60,540 bases of DNA, taken from an uncultured Collinsella sp. Lineage in GTDB: Bacteria; Actinomycetota; Coriobacteriia; Coriobacteriales; Coriobacteriaceae. A program made the translations under genes and the position numbers. Under the pieces are notes generated by a model that did no database searches, had not been told where the DNA came from, and was given only the letters and a program-made list of their open reading frames with translations. Shown in pieces: positions 34,032 through 42,585 of this stretch. The DNA lies in contig UQPP01000008.1 in assembly GCA_900543025.1 (NCBI GenBank), positions 1 through 60,540 on the forward strand. Reading direction: 5' to 3'. The first letter of the stretch is position 1; each line of letters begins with the position of its first letter.

Positions 34032-34622
34032 ATGAGTCCCATTCAAATCGCCCTGCTGCTGCTCGCCGTTGCCGGCGTGTGGGCTGTTATCGAGCTCGCG
34101 CTCACGCTGCGCAAGACCCGCACCGTCGTTGATTCGCTCGACAAGACGGTGAGCGACCTTAACAACACCATCGCCGAGGCACAGCCGGTGGTAGCAAAGC
34201 TCGATGGCGCTGTCGATGAGCTCACCCCCGCGTTGGCTCAGGTTGAGCCGCTCCTCAAGTCGAGCAAGACCGCCGTCGACGCCCTTACCTCCAATCTCGT
34301 AGAGGTTGAAGCCGTGGTTCGCGACATTTCCGAGGTTACGGGCAGCATGGCCGAGGCCAGCAATGCTGTGTCGAGCGTGACCGACTCTGCGGCCGGTGCC
34401 GTTCAGAAACTCTTTAACAAGGTGAAGGCTCCCGCGGCCGACGCTGAGCGCAAGCTTTCCGCTGCCGCCGAAGCAGAGCAGCCGACCGAGCGCGTCCTGA
34501 TTGGCGAAACCGGGGACGATGTCGCTGCTGGTGACGATGATGCACAGAAGTCTGCTGCTCAAGCAGCCCGGTATTACACCTACACGCCCGCCGAGACCTC
34601 CGAGGAGTCCTGCGATGAGTAG
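34032..34622 (+). CDS. DUF948-like membrane-anchored coiled-coil protein
   Basis: 196 aa. One N-terminal membrane helix (residues 4-24, IALLLLAVAGVWAVIELAL) is followed by a long heptad region (30-130) and an acidic tail. This matches DUF948 proteins such as YtxG, which are linked to stress in Firmicutes. GGGAGG precedes the ATG. Its end overlaps the next gene by 8 bases (RsbW-like), which is followed by a SigB-type sigma factor, so the four genes to 37194 look like one operon. Confidence 0.75.
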   Translation: MSPIQIALLLLAVAGVWAVIELALTLRKTRTVVDSLDKTVSDLNNTIAEAQPVVAKLDGAVDELTPALAQVEPLLKSSKTAVDALTSNLVEVEAVVRDISEVTGSMAEASNAVSSVTDSAAGAVQKLFNKVKAPAADAERKLSAAAEAEQPTERVLIGETGDDVAAGDDDAQKSAAQAARYYTYTPAETSEESCDE

Positions 34623-34992
34623 CGAAGCAACTTGCCCCATCACGTTGACTGTTGCCGGGGATCCGCGTCTGGCACGCCTCGTACGTATGACAGCGGCTAA
34701 TGTCGGTGCGCTGTGCTCCATGTCCGTCGATCGCATCGAGGACATCCGTATGGCTGCCGAGGAGGCCTTCATCTTTGGCTGCACGGCTGTTGATTCTGAC
34801 GATATCTCGATCAAATTCGACGTCGACGAATCGCACGTGGGTATGACTTTTACCTTTGGTGACCAGGCGACCGTCGATGAGGATGACCAGGCTGCCGTGT
34901 ATGCCGAGCTCATTTTGGCGAGCGTGTGCGATTCCTACGAAAAGACTGCGGCGCCTCTGACGCTTTCCCTCGACCTCAAGGCGGATATCTAA
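34615..34992 (+). CDS. RsbW-like anti-sigma factor homologue, ATP site altered
   Basis: 125 aa with the small histidine-kinase-like ATPase fold: a beta start (CPITLTVAGDPRLARLVR), then helix SVDRIEDIRMAAEEAFIFG. In RsbW-type kinases this helix reads as A-V-x-E-A-x-x-N, with Asn holding Mg-ATP. Here Phe takes that place, and no DxGxG or later glycine box follows. The gene lies 1 base before a SigB-type sigma gene and overlaps the DUF948 gene, the usual anti-sigma place. It could still bind sigma without being a kinase. GAGGAG upstream sets the start. Confidence 0.72.
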   Translation: MSSEATCPITLTVAGDPRLARLVRMTAANVGALCSMSVDRIEDIRMAAEEAFIFGCTAVDSDDISIKFDVDESHVGMTFTFGDQATVDEDDQAAVYAELILASVCDSYEKTAAPLTLSLDLKADI

Positions 34993-34993
34993 T

Positions 34994-35785
34994 ATGACCG
35001 AACGTTCCCGGAGCGGTAAGACCGCTTGGGACAAGGAGAAAACCCGCGAGCTGTTTCGTCGCTACAAAGAGACCGGTGATCCGGACGCACGTGAGCAACT
35101 CGTCATGTCCCATATGAACCTGGTAAGGTTTCTTGCCAACAAATTTAAGAACCGCGGCGAGCCGCTCGACGACCTGATGCAAGTCGGATACTTGGGTCTA
35201 CTCAAGGCAATCGACCGCTTTGATCCCGAGCGTGGGCTCGAGTTCACCACGTTTGCCACGCCCACCATCCTTGGCGAGATCAAGCGTCATTTCCGTGACA
35301 AGGGTTGGAGCGTGCGTGTGCCTCGTCGCCTGCAGGAGCTTTCTGCCAAGGTCAACCAAGCCACCGATAAGCTCACCAATGAGCTGCAGCGCTCGCCTAA
35401 GGTTGAGGAAATCGCTGAGTACCTGGACGTGACCGTCGACGAGGTGCTGGAGGCCATGGAGTCGTCTTCTGCCTATACTTCGGTGCCCATCGAGGCTCCT
35501 GGCACGTCCGATTCCGACGATGCCCCCTCGATTCTCGACCGCTACGCCGACGACGACAACGAGCTCGACTTTACCGATGACCGCCTGGTGATCGAAGAAG
35601 CCATTCGCGATTTCTCGCCGCGCGAGCGCGAGGTTATCGAGCTGCGCTTCGTAAAGGGCATGACCCAGATCGAGATTGCCAAGAAGCTGGGCATCTCGCA
35701 GGTGCAGGTCTCGCGCCTGCTGCGCCGTACCCTGAAGAAGATTCAAGACAAGATTGACCCCGACGGAGTGATGGTTCGTTCATGA
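34994..35785 (+). CDS. sigB: SigB/SigF-type RNA polymerase sigma factor
   Basis: 263 aa. Region 2 reads DLMQVGYLGLLKAIDRFDPE, then FATPTILGEIKRHFRDKGW, the SigB/SigF hallmark. Region 3 covers residues 105-165, and region 4 ends with EREVIELRFVKGMTQIEIAK and a helix-turn-helix (GISQVQVSRLLRRTL). Such factors direct stress or sporulation regulons and are held by RsbW-type proteins. The preceding gene is such a homologue. It overlaps the permease gene by 4 bases (ATGA). An acidic stretch near residues 165-190 joins regions 3 and 4. Confidence 0.92.
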   Translation: MTERSRSGKTAWDKEKTRELFRRYKETGDPDAREQLVMSHMNLVRFLANKFKNRGEPLDDLMQVGYLGLLKAIDRFDPERGLEFTTFATPTILGEIKRHFRDKGWSVRVPRRLQELSAKVNQATDKLTNELQRSPKVEEIAEYLDVTVDEVLEAMESSSAYTSVPIEAPGTSDSDDAPSILDRYADDDNELDFTDDRLVIEEAIRDFSPREREVIELRFVKGMTQIEIAKKLGISQVQVSRLLRRTLKKIQDKIDPDGVMVRS

Positions 35786-37194
35786 GTGAGCACCCCCAAC
35801 AAACCGACCGCACGCTGCGCGATACCCGTATTCTGACGCTGCGCATTTGGGGCGTCGTCGGCTGCATTGTCATCGCCGCCGTCATCTTTAACCTTATGGG
35901 TATCCTGGCGCCGGTTATCGAGTTTCTCGCTGTCGGTTCCATCATCGCTTTTGTGATGTCGCCGATCACTAACTGGCTCGAGCATCACGGCGTCAACCGT
36001 GGCATCGGTTCGCTCATCGCGCTGATCGTGGTTGTGGCAGTGCTCGTCGGCGTCGTCTGCATCCTGTCGCCTATTTTGCTCGGTCAGATTATGGAAGTCC
36101 TGAGCCGTCTGCCTGAGCAGCTTCGCGTTGCGGGCGGTGATCTCAATGAGATGATTTCGCACGCTAAGACGCTCAACAACACACCGCTCAAGGAGTACCT
36201 GGACGATAATCTGTCCTCGCTGGTTACTGTGGCGTCCAAGTACGTATCGCAAATCGCCGCTGAGCTCGGTCGCGGTGTATTCCCGCTCATTACCAATACG
36301 GCATCGCAGCTGTTCGTCATCTTCCTGGGCTTGGTACTTGCATATTGGTTGGCCTGTGACTATCCCCGTATGCACCACGAGGTCTGCACCATCATCGGAC
36401 AGGAAAAGGAGACCTCGTACCGCTTTATGGTGGCCATCCTTTCGCGCTCGGTCGGTGGCTACATGCGCGGCATGGTCGTCACGTCGATCTGCGGTGGCAT
36501 CCTCGCTTTTATCGGCTTTGCGCTCATTGGTCATCCCTACGCGGCACTCATGGCCATATTTACGGGCATTATGCACTTGGTTCCGGTTGTCGGCCCCTGG
36601 GTGAGCGCGGCGATAGCCACGGTGCTCGGCTTTATGTTCAGCCCGATGCTGGCACTTTGGACACTTATCGTTACTATGATTGCGCAAAATGTTACCGATA
36701 ATGTGATTTCTCCTAAGGTCATGCAGAGCTCGGTGCAGGTGCACCCCATCATGAGCCTGACGGCCCTCGTTATTGGTTCGGCACTCATGGGTCCCATCGG
36801 CATGGTTATCGCCATCCCGCTGTGCGCGGCCCTCAAGGGCATCTTCGTCTACTACTTTGAGAATGAGACCGGTCGCCAGCTCGTGGCATACGACGGCGCC
36901 GTGTTTAAGGGCACGCCGTATCGCGATGCCGAGGGCAACCCTGTCGCCGCCTATGACGCGCTTGGAGACGATACGTTCATTTACGAGTCCGAGCTCATCG
37001 GCAATGAGACCGCGCCCGAGGCCCAAGCGATGCCCAAGCCCGAGCTCGAGAATCCCTGGATCAAGCTCTCGAGCCTGCAGCCCGATGCGACAGGCTTTTT
37101 CAAGAACCCCTTCGCCAAGGACGATGACTCCAACTCGGACGACGATACCAAAACCGGCATCGACGGCTCTATGGATGATTCGGATTCCAAATAG
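35782..37194 (+). CDS. AI-2E family transporter (DUF20 permease)
   Basis: 470 aa with about eight membrane helices. Family segments include AVGSIIAFVMSPITNWLEHH, GYMRGMVVTSICGGILAFIG and LVPVVGPWVSAAIATVLGF. Proteins of this family export small molecules or ions (some are Na+/H+ antiporters); the name AI-2E does not prove a role in quorum signalling. The last 110 residues form a cytosolic acidic tail rich in D, S and N. It overlaps sigB, so its expression is tied to the stress genes. Confidence 0.85.
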   Translation: MSEHPQQTDRTLRDTRILTLRIWGVVGCIVIAAVIFNLMGILAPVIEFLAVGSIIAFVMSPITNWLEHHGVNRGIGSLIALIVVVAVLVGVVCILSPILLGQIMEVLSRLPEQLRVAGGDLNEMISHAKTLNNTPLKEYLDDNLSSLVTVASKYVSQIAAELGRGVFPLITNTASQLFVIFLGLVLAYWLACDYPRMHHEVCTIIGQEKETSYRFMVAILSRSVGGYMRGMVVTSICGGILAFIGFALIGHPYAALMAIFTGIMHLVPVVGPWVSAAIATVLGFMFSPMLALWTLIVTMIAQNVTDNVISPKVMQSSVQVHPIMSLTALVIGSALMGPIGMVIAIPLCAALKGIFVYYFENETGRQLVAYDGAVFKGTPYRDAEGNPVAAYDALGDDTFIYESELIGNETAPEAQAMPKPELENPWIKLSSLQPDATGFFKNPFAKDDDSNSDDDTKTGIDGSMDDSDSK

Positions 37195-37200
37195 GCAACG

Positions 37201-37440
37201 CTAGCGTTTCTTGAAGTTGTAAATGACGAGAAACGCGAGCAAAGCGATTGATAAGGGGCCGGCTACACAGAAAAAGAGAACGTCAATTGCGCGTAGAGTG
37301 TAATAAGCCTTATCGCCGGACATTACTGCATACAATACGTATCCAAATGCTGGTTGGTTTGCGTACCAGCAGGAGAAGGCCAAGAGCGCTAAAAGTGCTA
37401 CAACCAGAAGTGCATTCAGGAAAAATCGTTTACTTTTCAT
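37201..37440 (-). CDS. small two-helix membrane protein, unknown
   Basis: 79 aa with two hydrophobic stretches (residues 7-25 and about 50-74) and a basic C-terminus ending KKR. CGAAAGGAGCGATCG precedes the ATG on the minus strand, a good ribosome site. The gene is richer in A and T than its neighbours, which may point to transfer or weak codon bias. It converges with the permease gene, the stops being 6 bases apart. I recognise no family. Confidence 0.6.
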   Translation of the reverse strand: MKSKRFFLNALLVVALLALLAFSCWYANQPAFGYVLYAVMSGDKAYYTLRAIDVLFFCVAGPLSIALLAFLVIYNFKKR

Positions 37441-37532
37441 CGATCGCTCCTTTCGGGTGACTCTTATATGTAATTCTACAGCAGCCTTTTTTCAGAGGAT
37501 TGATCGGTCCTAAATAACGTGCACTTTCGCTG

Positions 37533-37562
37533 GAGGGTCGCTGTTTGGCGGCCCTCTTTTTT
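37533..37562 (+). terminator. intrinsic terminator just before the alaS promoter
   Basis: GAGGGTCGC pairs with GCGGCCCTC (one T-G pair) around a 6-base loop, followed by six T. It ends where the alaS -35 begins. It would shield alaS from upstream transcription, or end a short leader RNA. I see no T-box core here. Other bases from 37441 hold no gene. Confidence 0.75.
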
Positions 37563-37588
37563 GCACGGGAGCGGTTGGATGGTAATAT
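37561..37588 (+). promoter_or_regulatory. promoter of alaS
   Basis: TTGCAC at 37561-37566, a 16-base spacer and TAATAT at 37583-37588 form a good sigma-70-type promoter. The start codon is about 47 bases after the -10. The -35 overlaps the T run of the preceding terminator. Confidence 0.65.
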
Positions 37589-37634
37589 CGTTACGTTTGA
37601 ACTGTTTCGATGTGAAACCGAGGAGATTCCCTCT

Positions 37635-40292
37635 ATGAGTGCTGACTACCCGTCAATGACTACGGCCGAGATCCGCTCCAAGTTCCTCAACTTCTTTGAG
37701 GAGCGCGGTCTTAAGCTCTATCCTTCTTCGTCTCTCGTCCCCGACGATCCTTCGCTGCTGCTTGCCAACGCCGGCATGAACCAGTTTAAGGAGTACTACC
37801 AGGGCAAGAAGACCATGAAGGAGATCGGCGCGATCTCCTGCCAGAAGTGTGTCCGCACCAACGACATCGACTGCATCGGCGAGGACGGCCGTCACCTGTC
37901 GTTCTTCGAGATGCTCGGTGACTTCTCCTTTGGCGGCGTCTCCAAGCAGCAGGCTTGCGCTTGGGCCTTCGAGCTCATCACCAAGGAGTTCAAGCTGCCG
38001 CTCGATCGCCTGTACTTTACCGTCTTTACCGAGGACGACGAGACCCACGACGTGTGGCGTTCTCTGGGCGTTGCCGAGGACCACATCTCCCGCCTGGGCG
38101 AGGACGACAACTTCTGGGCTGCCGGCCCCACCGGCCCCTGCGGTCCGTGCTCCGAGATCTACTTTGACATGGGCGAGGAGGTCGGTTGCGGCAGCCCCGA
38201 CTGCAAGCCCGGCTGCGACTGCGACCGCTTCCTTGAGTTCTGGAACCTCGTGTTTACCCAGTACGACCGCCAGGAGGACGGCTCCATGCCGGAGCTGCCG
38301 CACCGCAACCTCGATACGGGCATGGGCCTGGAGCGCATGGCCGCCATCATGCAGCACAAGACCGCCAACTACGACGGCGATTTGATGCAGCACCTCATCA
38401 AGCTGGGCGAGGAGATCAGCGGCAAGACCTATGACGCCGACGATTACTCCGGTGCCAGCCGCTCCCTGCGCATCATCGCCGACCACTCCCGTGCCGTCGA
38501 CTTTATGATCTCTGACGGCATCCTCCCCGGTAACGAGGGTCGCGAGTACGTCCTTCGCCGTCTGCTCCGCCGTGCCGTGTTCCACGGCCGCCTGCTGGGC
38601 ATCGAGGGTGCCTTCCTGACCAAGTTCATCGACGAGGTCAACGCTCAGATGGGCGAGGCCTATCCCGAGCTGCTCAAGAACGTCGCACTCGTCAAGGGTA
38701 TCGTCGCTTCCGAGGAGGAGCGTTTCTCCACGACGCTCGACAACGGCCGCGTCTACCTGGACGAGGCCCTGGCAGCGCTTGCCGATGGCGCCGTGCTCCC
38801 GGGTGATGTCGCCTTTAAGCTGCACGACACCTTTGGTTTCCCCATCGACCTGACCGTCGAGATTGCCGGCACCGCCGGCCACGACGTCGACATGGACGGC
38901 TTTACCGCTTGCATGGAGGACCAGAAGGCCCGTGCTCGCGCCAATGCCAAGGGCGACGCCTGGGGCAGCTTCAACGATGTGTGGGTCGAGCTTTCGGACA
39001 AGGTCGCTGCGACCGAGTTCGACGGCTATGACAACGATGTGATCGAAGGCGCCAAGGTTGTCGCCATCGTGCGCAACGGCGAGTCCGTCGAGTCCGCTGC
39101 CGCGGGCGAGGATGTCGAGGTCGTGCTCAACCGCACCCCGTTCTATGCCGAGATGGGTGGCCAGCAGGGTGACGCCGGCGAGCTTTCCTCCGAGGGCGTT
39201 TCGTTGACCGTTTCCGATACCAAGAACCACAACGGCCTGTATGCCCACGTAGCGCTCGTCGCCGAGGGCACGCTGACCGTCGGTGCTACCGTGACCGCCG
39301 CGCTCGACGCCGAGCGCCGTGGCTTCCTGCGCCGCAACCACACCGCCACCCACCTGCTTGACGCCGCGCTTAAGCACGTCCTGGGCGAGCATGTCTCTCA
39401 GGCCGGCTCGCTGGTGACGCCCGAGCACCTGCGCTTTGACTTCACGCACTTTGAGGCCCTGTCCTCCGAGCAGCTCAAGGCTGTTGAGGACCTGGTCAAC
39501 CAGCAGATCTTTGCATCTAAGCCGGTCGTGACCCGCGTCATGGGCATCGACGAGGCCAAGGCCGCCGGTGCCGTCGCCCTGTTTGGCGAGAAGTATGGCG
39601 ACGTCGTCCGCGTCGTTTCCGTGGGCGCCGAGGACCAGCCGTTCTCCCGCGAGCTCTGCGGTGGTACGCATGCTACCAACACTGCCGAGATCGGCCTGTT
39701 CAAGATTATCTCCGAGTCCTCCACTGGCTCGAACGTCCGCCGTATCGAGGCCGTTACCTCTAAGGGCGCCCTCGACTACATGGCCGACCGCCTGGCACTC
39801 GTTGACGCCGCTGCCGCTGCGCTCAAGTGCCGCGTTGACGAGGTTCCCGCTCGTGTGGAGAACCTGCAGGCCGAGCTGCGCGAGACGTCTAACAAGCTCA
39901 AGAAGGCGCTGACCGGTGGCTCCTCTGACGCTATCTCCAGCGCCATCGAGGGTGCCGTCGAGCTCGACGGCTATAAGCTCGTCGTCGCTGAGCTCCAGGG
40001 TCTTGAGGCCGCCGACCTGCGCAACGTTTGGGATACCGTGCACCAGAAGGTCGCCGGCCCCGTTGCCTGTGTTGTTGCCAGCGTGACCGAGAAGGGCACC
40101 CCGGCCCTGCTCGCCGCCGGCTCCGATGACGCCGTGAAGGCCGGTTTCCACGCCGGCAACGTGATCAAGCAGATCGCGGGTCTGGTCGATGGTCGCGGTG
40201 GCGGCCGTCCCAACATGGCCCAGGCCGGTGGCAAGAACGCTGCCGGTATCGCCGATGCCCTCGCGGCCGCCAAGACCGCGCTCGGCGCCTAA
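37635..40292 (+). CDS. alaS: alanyl-tRNA synthetase
   Basis: 885 aa class II synthetase. The catalytic domain starts with MTTAEIRSKFLNFFEERG and contains FFEMLGDFSFGG and DTGMGLERMA. The editing domain carries the zinc-binding HTATH (in RRNHTATHLLDAAL) and CGGTHATNT. The C-terminal oligomerisation domain ends GGGRPNMAQAGGKN. The ATG at 37635 has GAGGAG upstream; the frame is open to 37545 without a start site. ruvX follows. Confidence 0.97.
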   Translation: MSADYPSMTTAEIRSKFLNFFEERGLKLYPSSSLVPDDPSLLLANAGMNQFKEYYQGKKTMKEIGAISCQKCVRTNDIDCIGEDGRHLSFFEMLGDFSFGGVSKQQACAWAFELITKEFKLPLDRLYFTVFTEDDETHDVWRSLGVAEDHISRLGEDDNFWAAGPTGPCGPCSEIYFDMGEEVGCGSPDCKPGCDCDRFLEFWNLVFTQYDRQEDGSMPELPHRNLDTGMGLERMAAIMQHKTANYDGDLMQHLIKLGEEISGKTYDADDYSGASRSLRIIADHSRAVDFMISDGILPGNEGREYVLRRLLRRAVFHGRLLGIEGAFLTKFIDEVNAQMGEAYPELLKNVALVKGIVASEEERFSTTLDNGRVYLDEALAALADGAVLPGDVAFKLHDTFGFPIDLTVEIAGTAGHDVDMDGFTACMEDQKARARANAKGDAWGSFNDVWVELSDKVAATEFDGYDNDVIEGAKVVAIVRNGESVESAAAGEDVEVVLNRTPFYAEMGGQQGDAGELSSEGVSLTVSDTKNHNGLYAHVALVAEGTLTVGATVTAALDAERRGFLRRNHTATHLLDAALKHVLGEHVSQAGSLVTPEHLRFDFTHFEALSSEQLKAVEDLVNQQIFASKPVVTRVMGIDEAKAAGAVALFGEKYGDVVRVVSVGAEDQPFSRELCGGTHATNTAEIGLFKIISESSTGSNVRRIEAVTSKGALDYMADRLALVDAAAAALKCRVDEVPARVENLQAELRETSNKLKKALTGGSSDAISSAIEGAVELDGYKLVVAELQGLEAADLRNVWDTVHQKVAGPVACVVASVTEKGTPALLAAGSDDAVKAGFHAGNVIKQIAGLVDGRGGGRPNMAQAGGKNAAGIADALAAAKTALGA

Positions 40293-40301
40293 GTAGTCGC
40301 T

Positions 40302-40730
40302 GTGGTCGCGCTCGCGCTGGACATAGGGGAGACCAGGATCGGCATCGCCGTCTCGAGCCGTGATGGCAAGATGGCGATGCCCGTCAAGGTGCTTCCGACC
40401 GCTGAGGTTACCGGTATGGCCAAGACGTTCCGTTACCTGGTCGAGGACTATGAGCCCGACATCTTGGTAAGCGGGCGTCCCCTGACCATGGCCGGCGAGC
40501 CTGGCCCCCAGGCCGAGCGCGTTGCCGCCGTAGCGCAAAAGATCGCCGACGAGCTCGATCTTCCGCTGGAGTTTGAGGACGAGCGCCTGTCCTCGCAAGA
40601 GGCCAAGCGTATCCTGCGCGAGCAGGGACTCAACGAAAAGCAGATGAGGGGCAAGATCGACATGATCGCCGCCAGCCTGTTCTTGCAGACGTGGCTCGAT
40701 CGCAAAAACGAGGAGGTTTCGCATGTCTAG
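40302..40730 (+). CDS. ruvX: Holliday junction resolvase-like protein RuvX/YqgF
   Basis: 142 aa of the YqgF family: LALDIGETRIGIAVSS at the start (acidic active-site residue), VSGRPLTMAGEPGPQAERV, FEDERLSSQEAKRIL and DMIAASLFLQTWLD. The fold is RNase H-like. In other bacteria YqgF is needed for 16S rRNA 5'-end processing. It begins with GTG ten bases after alaS; alaS-ruvX-mltG is a usual order. It overlaps mltG by 8 bases. Confidence 0.92.
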   Translation: MVALALDIGETRIGIAVSSRDGKMAMPVKVLPTAEVTGMAKTFRYLVEDYEPDILVSGRPLTMAGEPGPQAERVAAVAQKIADELDLPLEFEDERLSSQEAKRILREQGLNEKQMRGKIDMIAASLFLQTWLDRKNEEVSHV

Positions 40731-42078
40731 CGCTTTCGATCCGCGCCAGCCGAATCGTACACGACAGCCCGTGCCGCGCCCTGCTCAGCCTGGCCAGCGC
40801 TCGGCGCAGCCGACGCAGCGTTCGGCTCAGCCCACTCAGCGTGCAGCTCAACAGCCTGCCGCTCGTCCCGTGCAGCCCGCTGGCGGCGCTCGTTTTAACC
40901 AGCAGGCTCCTGCCCAGCGCACGCAGGGGCAGTTCCCGCAATCACGCTCCCACGCACATCATGCTCATGGCTCGCACGGCGTTGCTCCGGCCACGCGCTC
41001 GAGCTATAACACGCACGCCCGCCGTGGTGCCCAAAAGAAAAGCTCCCCGGTGCCTATGATTATCGGTGGCGTCGTCGCCGTGCTTGCGCTTGTCGCGATC
41101 GTTTTCTTTGTCGTGCCAGCCGTCAAGGGCTTCTTTGCCGGTGAGGATGCGAAAGTCGTTGCAGGCCAGCAGGTTACTATCACGATTCCCGATGGTGCCT
41201 CGGGTGACAGCATCGCTTCGATTCTCTCCGAGAATCATATCGTCGAAAATCCCAAGGATTATTATGCGGCGGTGAAAAAGCTCAACGCCGATATGTCGCT
41301 CAAGCCTGGTGATTATTCGTTCACCACACTCATGGATGCGACCAAGGTTGTTCAGCAGCTCATGGAAGGCCCCAACGTGGGCTCCAATGCGCTGACTATC
41401 CCTGAGGGCCTGACGGTCGATCAAGTCGCCGACCGTGTGGCCCAGGCCTACGACAGTATCTCTAAGGAAGACTTCCTCAACCAGGCCAAGGCCTCCAACT
41501 ACGTGGACGACTATAGCTTCCTTAAGGGCGCCGCTAACGACTCGCTCGAGGGTTTCTTGTTCCCCAAGACCTATTCGTTGGGTAATTCGCCGACGGCCGA
41601 TGGCGTGATTCGCGCTATGCTCGATCAGTTTAAGACCGAGTACAAGTCGCTTGACTTTGCGAGCTGCGAAGCCAAGATCAAGGAACGCTACGGTGTGGAG
41701 ATGTCCGACTACGACATCGTCAACTTGGCCTCTATCGTTGAGCGCGAGGGCCTCAACGCCGATCAACGTGCGCATGTGGCCTCGGTTTTCTACAACCGCC
41801 TTGCCGGCAAGCTCGATGGCCTGCGCTATCTCAATAGCGATGCGACTATGATGTATGTCACCGGTGGCGAGGTTACCGCCGACGACCTGCAGAGCGATAG
41901 CCCGTATAACACCTATAAGCACGAGGGCCTGCCGCCCACGCCCATCTGCTCTCCGTCGCTCGAGGCACTCAAGGCCACCCTTGAGCCGACCGACTCTGAT
42001 GACCTGTATTTCTACATTACGCAGGACGAGGAGTACTTCTCGCAAACCTACGAAGAGCATCAACAGTCTTGGAATTAG
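40723..42078 (+). CDS. mltG: endolytic murein transglycosylase MltG
   Basis: 451 aa. A cytosolic N-terminal region of about 110 residues is rich in Q, P, R and A, with repeats of the SAQPTQR type. A membrane helix follows (MIIGGVVAVLALVAIVFFVV, near 110-130), then a LysM-like part (QVTITIPDGASGDSIASIL). The catalytic part has LASIVEREGLNADQRAHVAS with the key Glu, and LNSDATMMYV. MltG cuts nascent glycan strands in the wall. The N-terminal extension is longer than in the E. coli enzyme. Confidence 0.92.
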   Translation: MSSAFDPRQPNRTRQPVPRPAQPGQRSAQPTQRSAQPTQRAAQQPAARPVQPAGGARFNQQAPAQRTQGQFPQSRSHAHHAHGSHGVAPATRSSYNTHARRGAQKKSSPVPMIIGGVVAVLALVAIVFFVVPAVKGFFAGEDAKVVAGQQVTITIPDGASGDSIASILSENHIVENPKDYYAAVKKLNADMSLKPGDYSFTTLMDATKVVQQLMEGPNVGSNALTIPEGLTVDQVADRVAQAYDSISKEDFLNQAKASNYVDDYSFLKGAANDSLEGFLFPKTYSLGNSPTADGVIRAMLDQFKTEYKSLDFASCEAKIKERYGVEMSDYDIVNLASIVEREGLNADQRAHVASVFYNRLAGKLDGLRYLNSDATMMYVTGGEVTADDLQSDSPYNTYKHEGLPPTPICSPSLEALKATLEPTDSDDLYFYITQDEEYFSQTYEEHQQSWN

Positions 42079-42079
42079 C

Positions 42080-42577
42080 ATGAGGATTTTTAGCCCCAAA
42101 CGATACGTTGCCTCGGTCGATCGCATCGACCTTAATACCCTGTGGGCCGACGGCAAACGCGCCATTCTGCTCGATCGCGATAACACCTTGGTGCCGCGCG
42201 ACACCGAGCAGGTTCCCGCCGCGGTTTCCGCTTGGCTCGACGCCGCCCGCGCCAAAGGCTTTAAGCTGTGCATGGTGTCCAACAACTGGCATCGCGACCA
42301 GGTCATGAGCTCTGCGCGCGAGCTGGGACTCGAGGCCATCAGCCACGCCATGAAGCCGGCGCCGTTTGCCCTCAAGGCGGGCCTTAAGCGCCTCGGCGCC
42401 ACAGCCGGCGAGGCTGTGCTGATCGGTGATCAGCTCTACACGGACGTGTGGAGCGGCAACTTCGCCGGCGTCGATACTATCCTGGTAAAGCCGCAGGCGA
42501 CGCAGGACCTGTGGTATACGCAGATCTTCCGTATCTTTGAGCGCCGGGCCCTTCGCGACCTTCCCTGCGAGGAATAG
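42080..42577 (+). CDS. yqeG: YqeG family HAD-type phosphatase
   Basis: 165 aa of the HAD superfamily IIIA. ILLDRDNTLVPRD gives the nucleophile Asp and its partner, MVSNNWH motif II, a Lys in HAMKPAPFALK motif III, and IGDQLYTDVWSGN motif IV. The preferred substrate is unknown; eukaryotic relatives act on phosphatidylglycerophosphate. The ATG is 2 bases after the mltG stop. Neighbours run mltG-yqeG-aroK. Confidence 0.9.
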   Translation: MRIFSPKRYVASVDRIDLNTLWADGKRAILLDRDNTLVPRDTEQVPAAVSAWLDAARAKGFKLCMVSNNWHRDQVMSSARELGLEAISHAMKPAPFALKAGLKRLGATAGEAVLIGDQLYTDVWSGNFAGVDTILVKPQATQDLWYTQIFRIFERRALRDLPCEE

Positions 42578-42585
42578 GTCTCGCT

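Noticed and set aside
37441..37634. Possible T-box leader for alaS
   Set aside because: No T-box core or specifier region is visible. A terminator followed by an ordinary promoter explains the region.
37653..40724. A 1023-codon open frame on the minus strand across alaS and ruvX
   Set aside because: It is the antisense shadow of alaS, caused by GC-biased third positions. It has no family motif, while alaS on the plus strand has all of its motifs.
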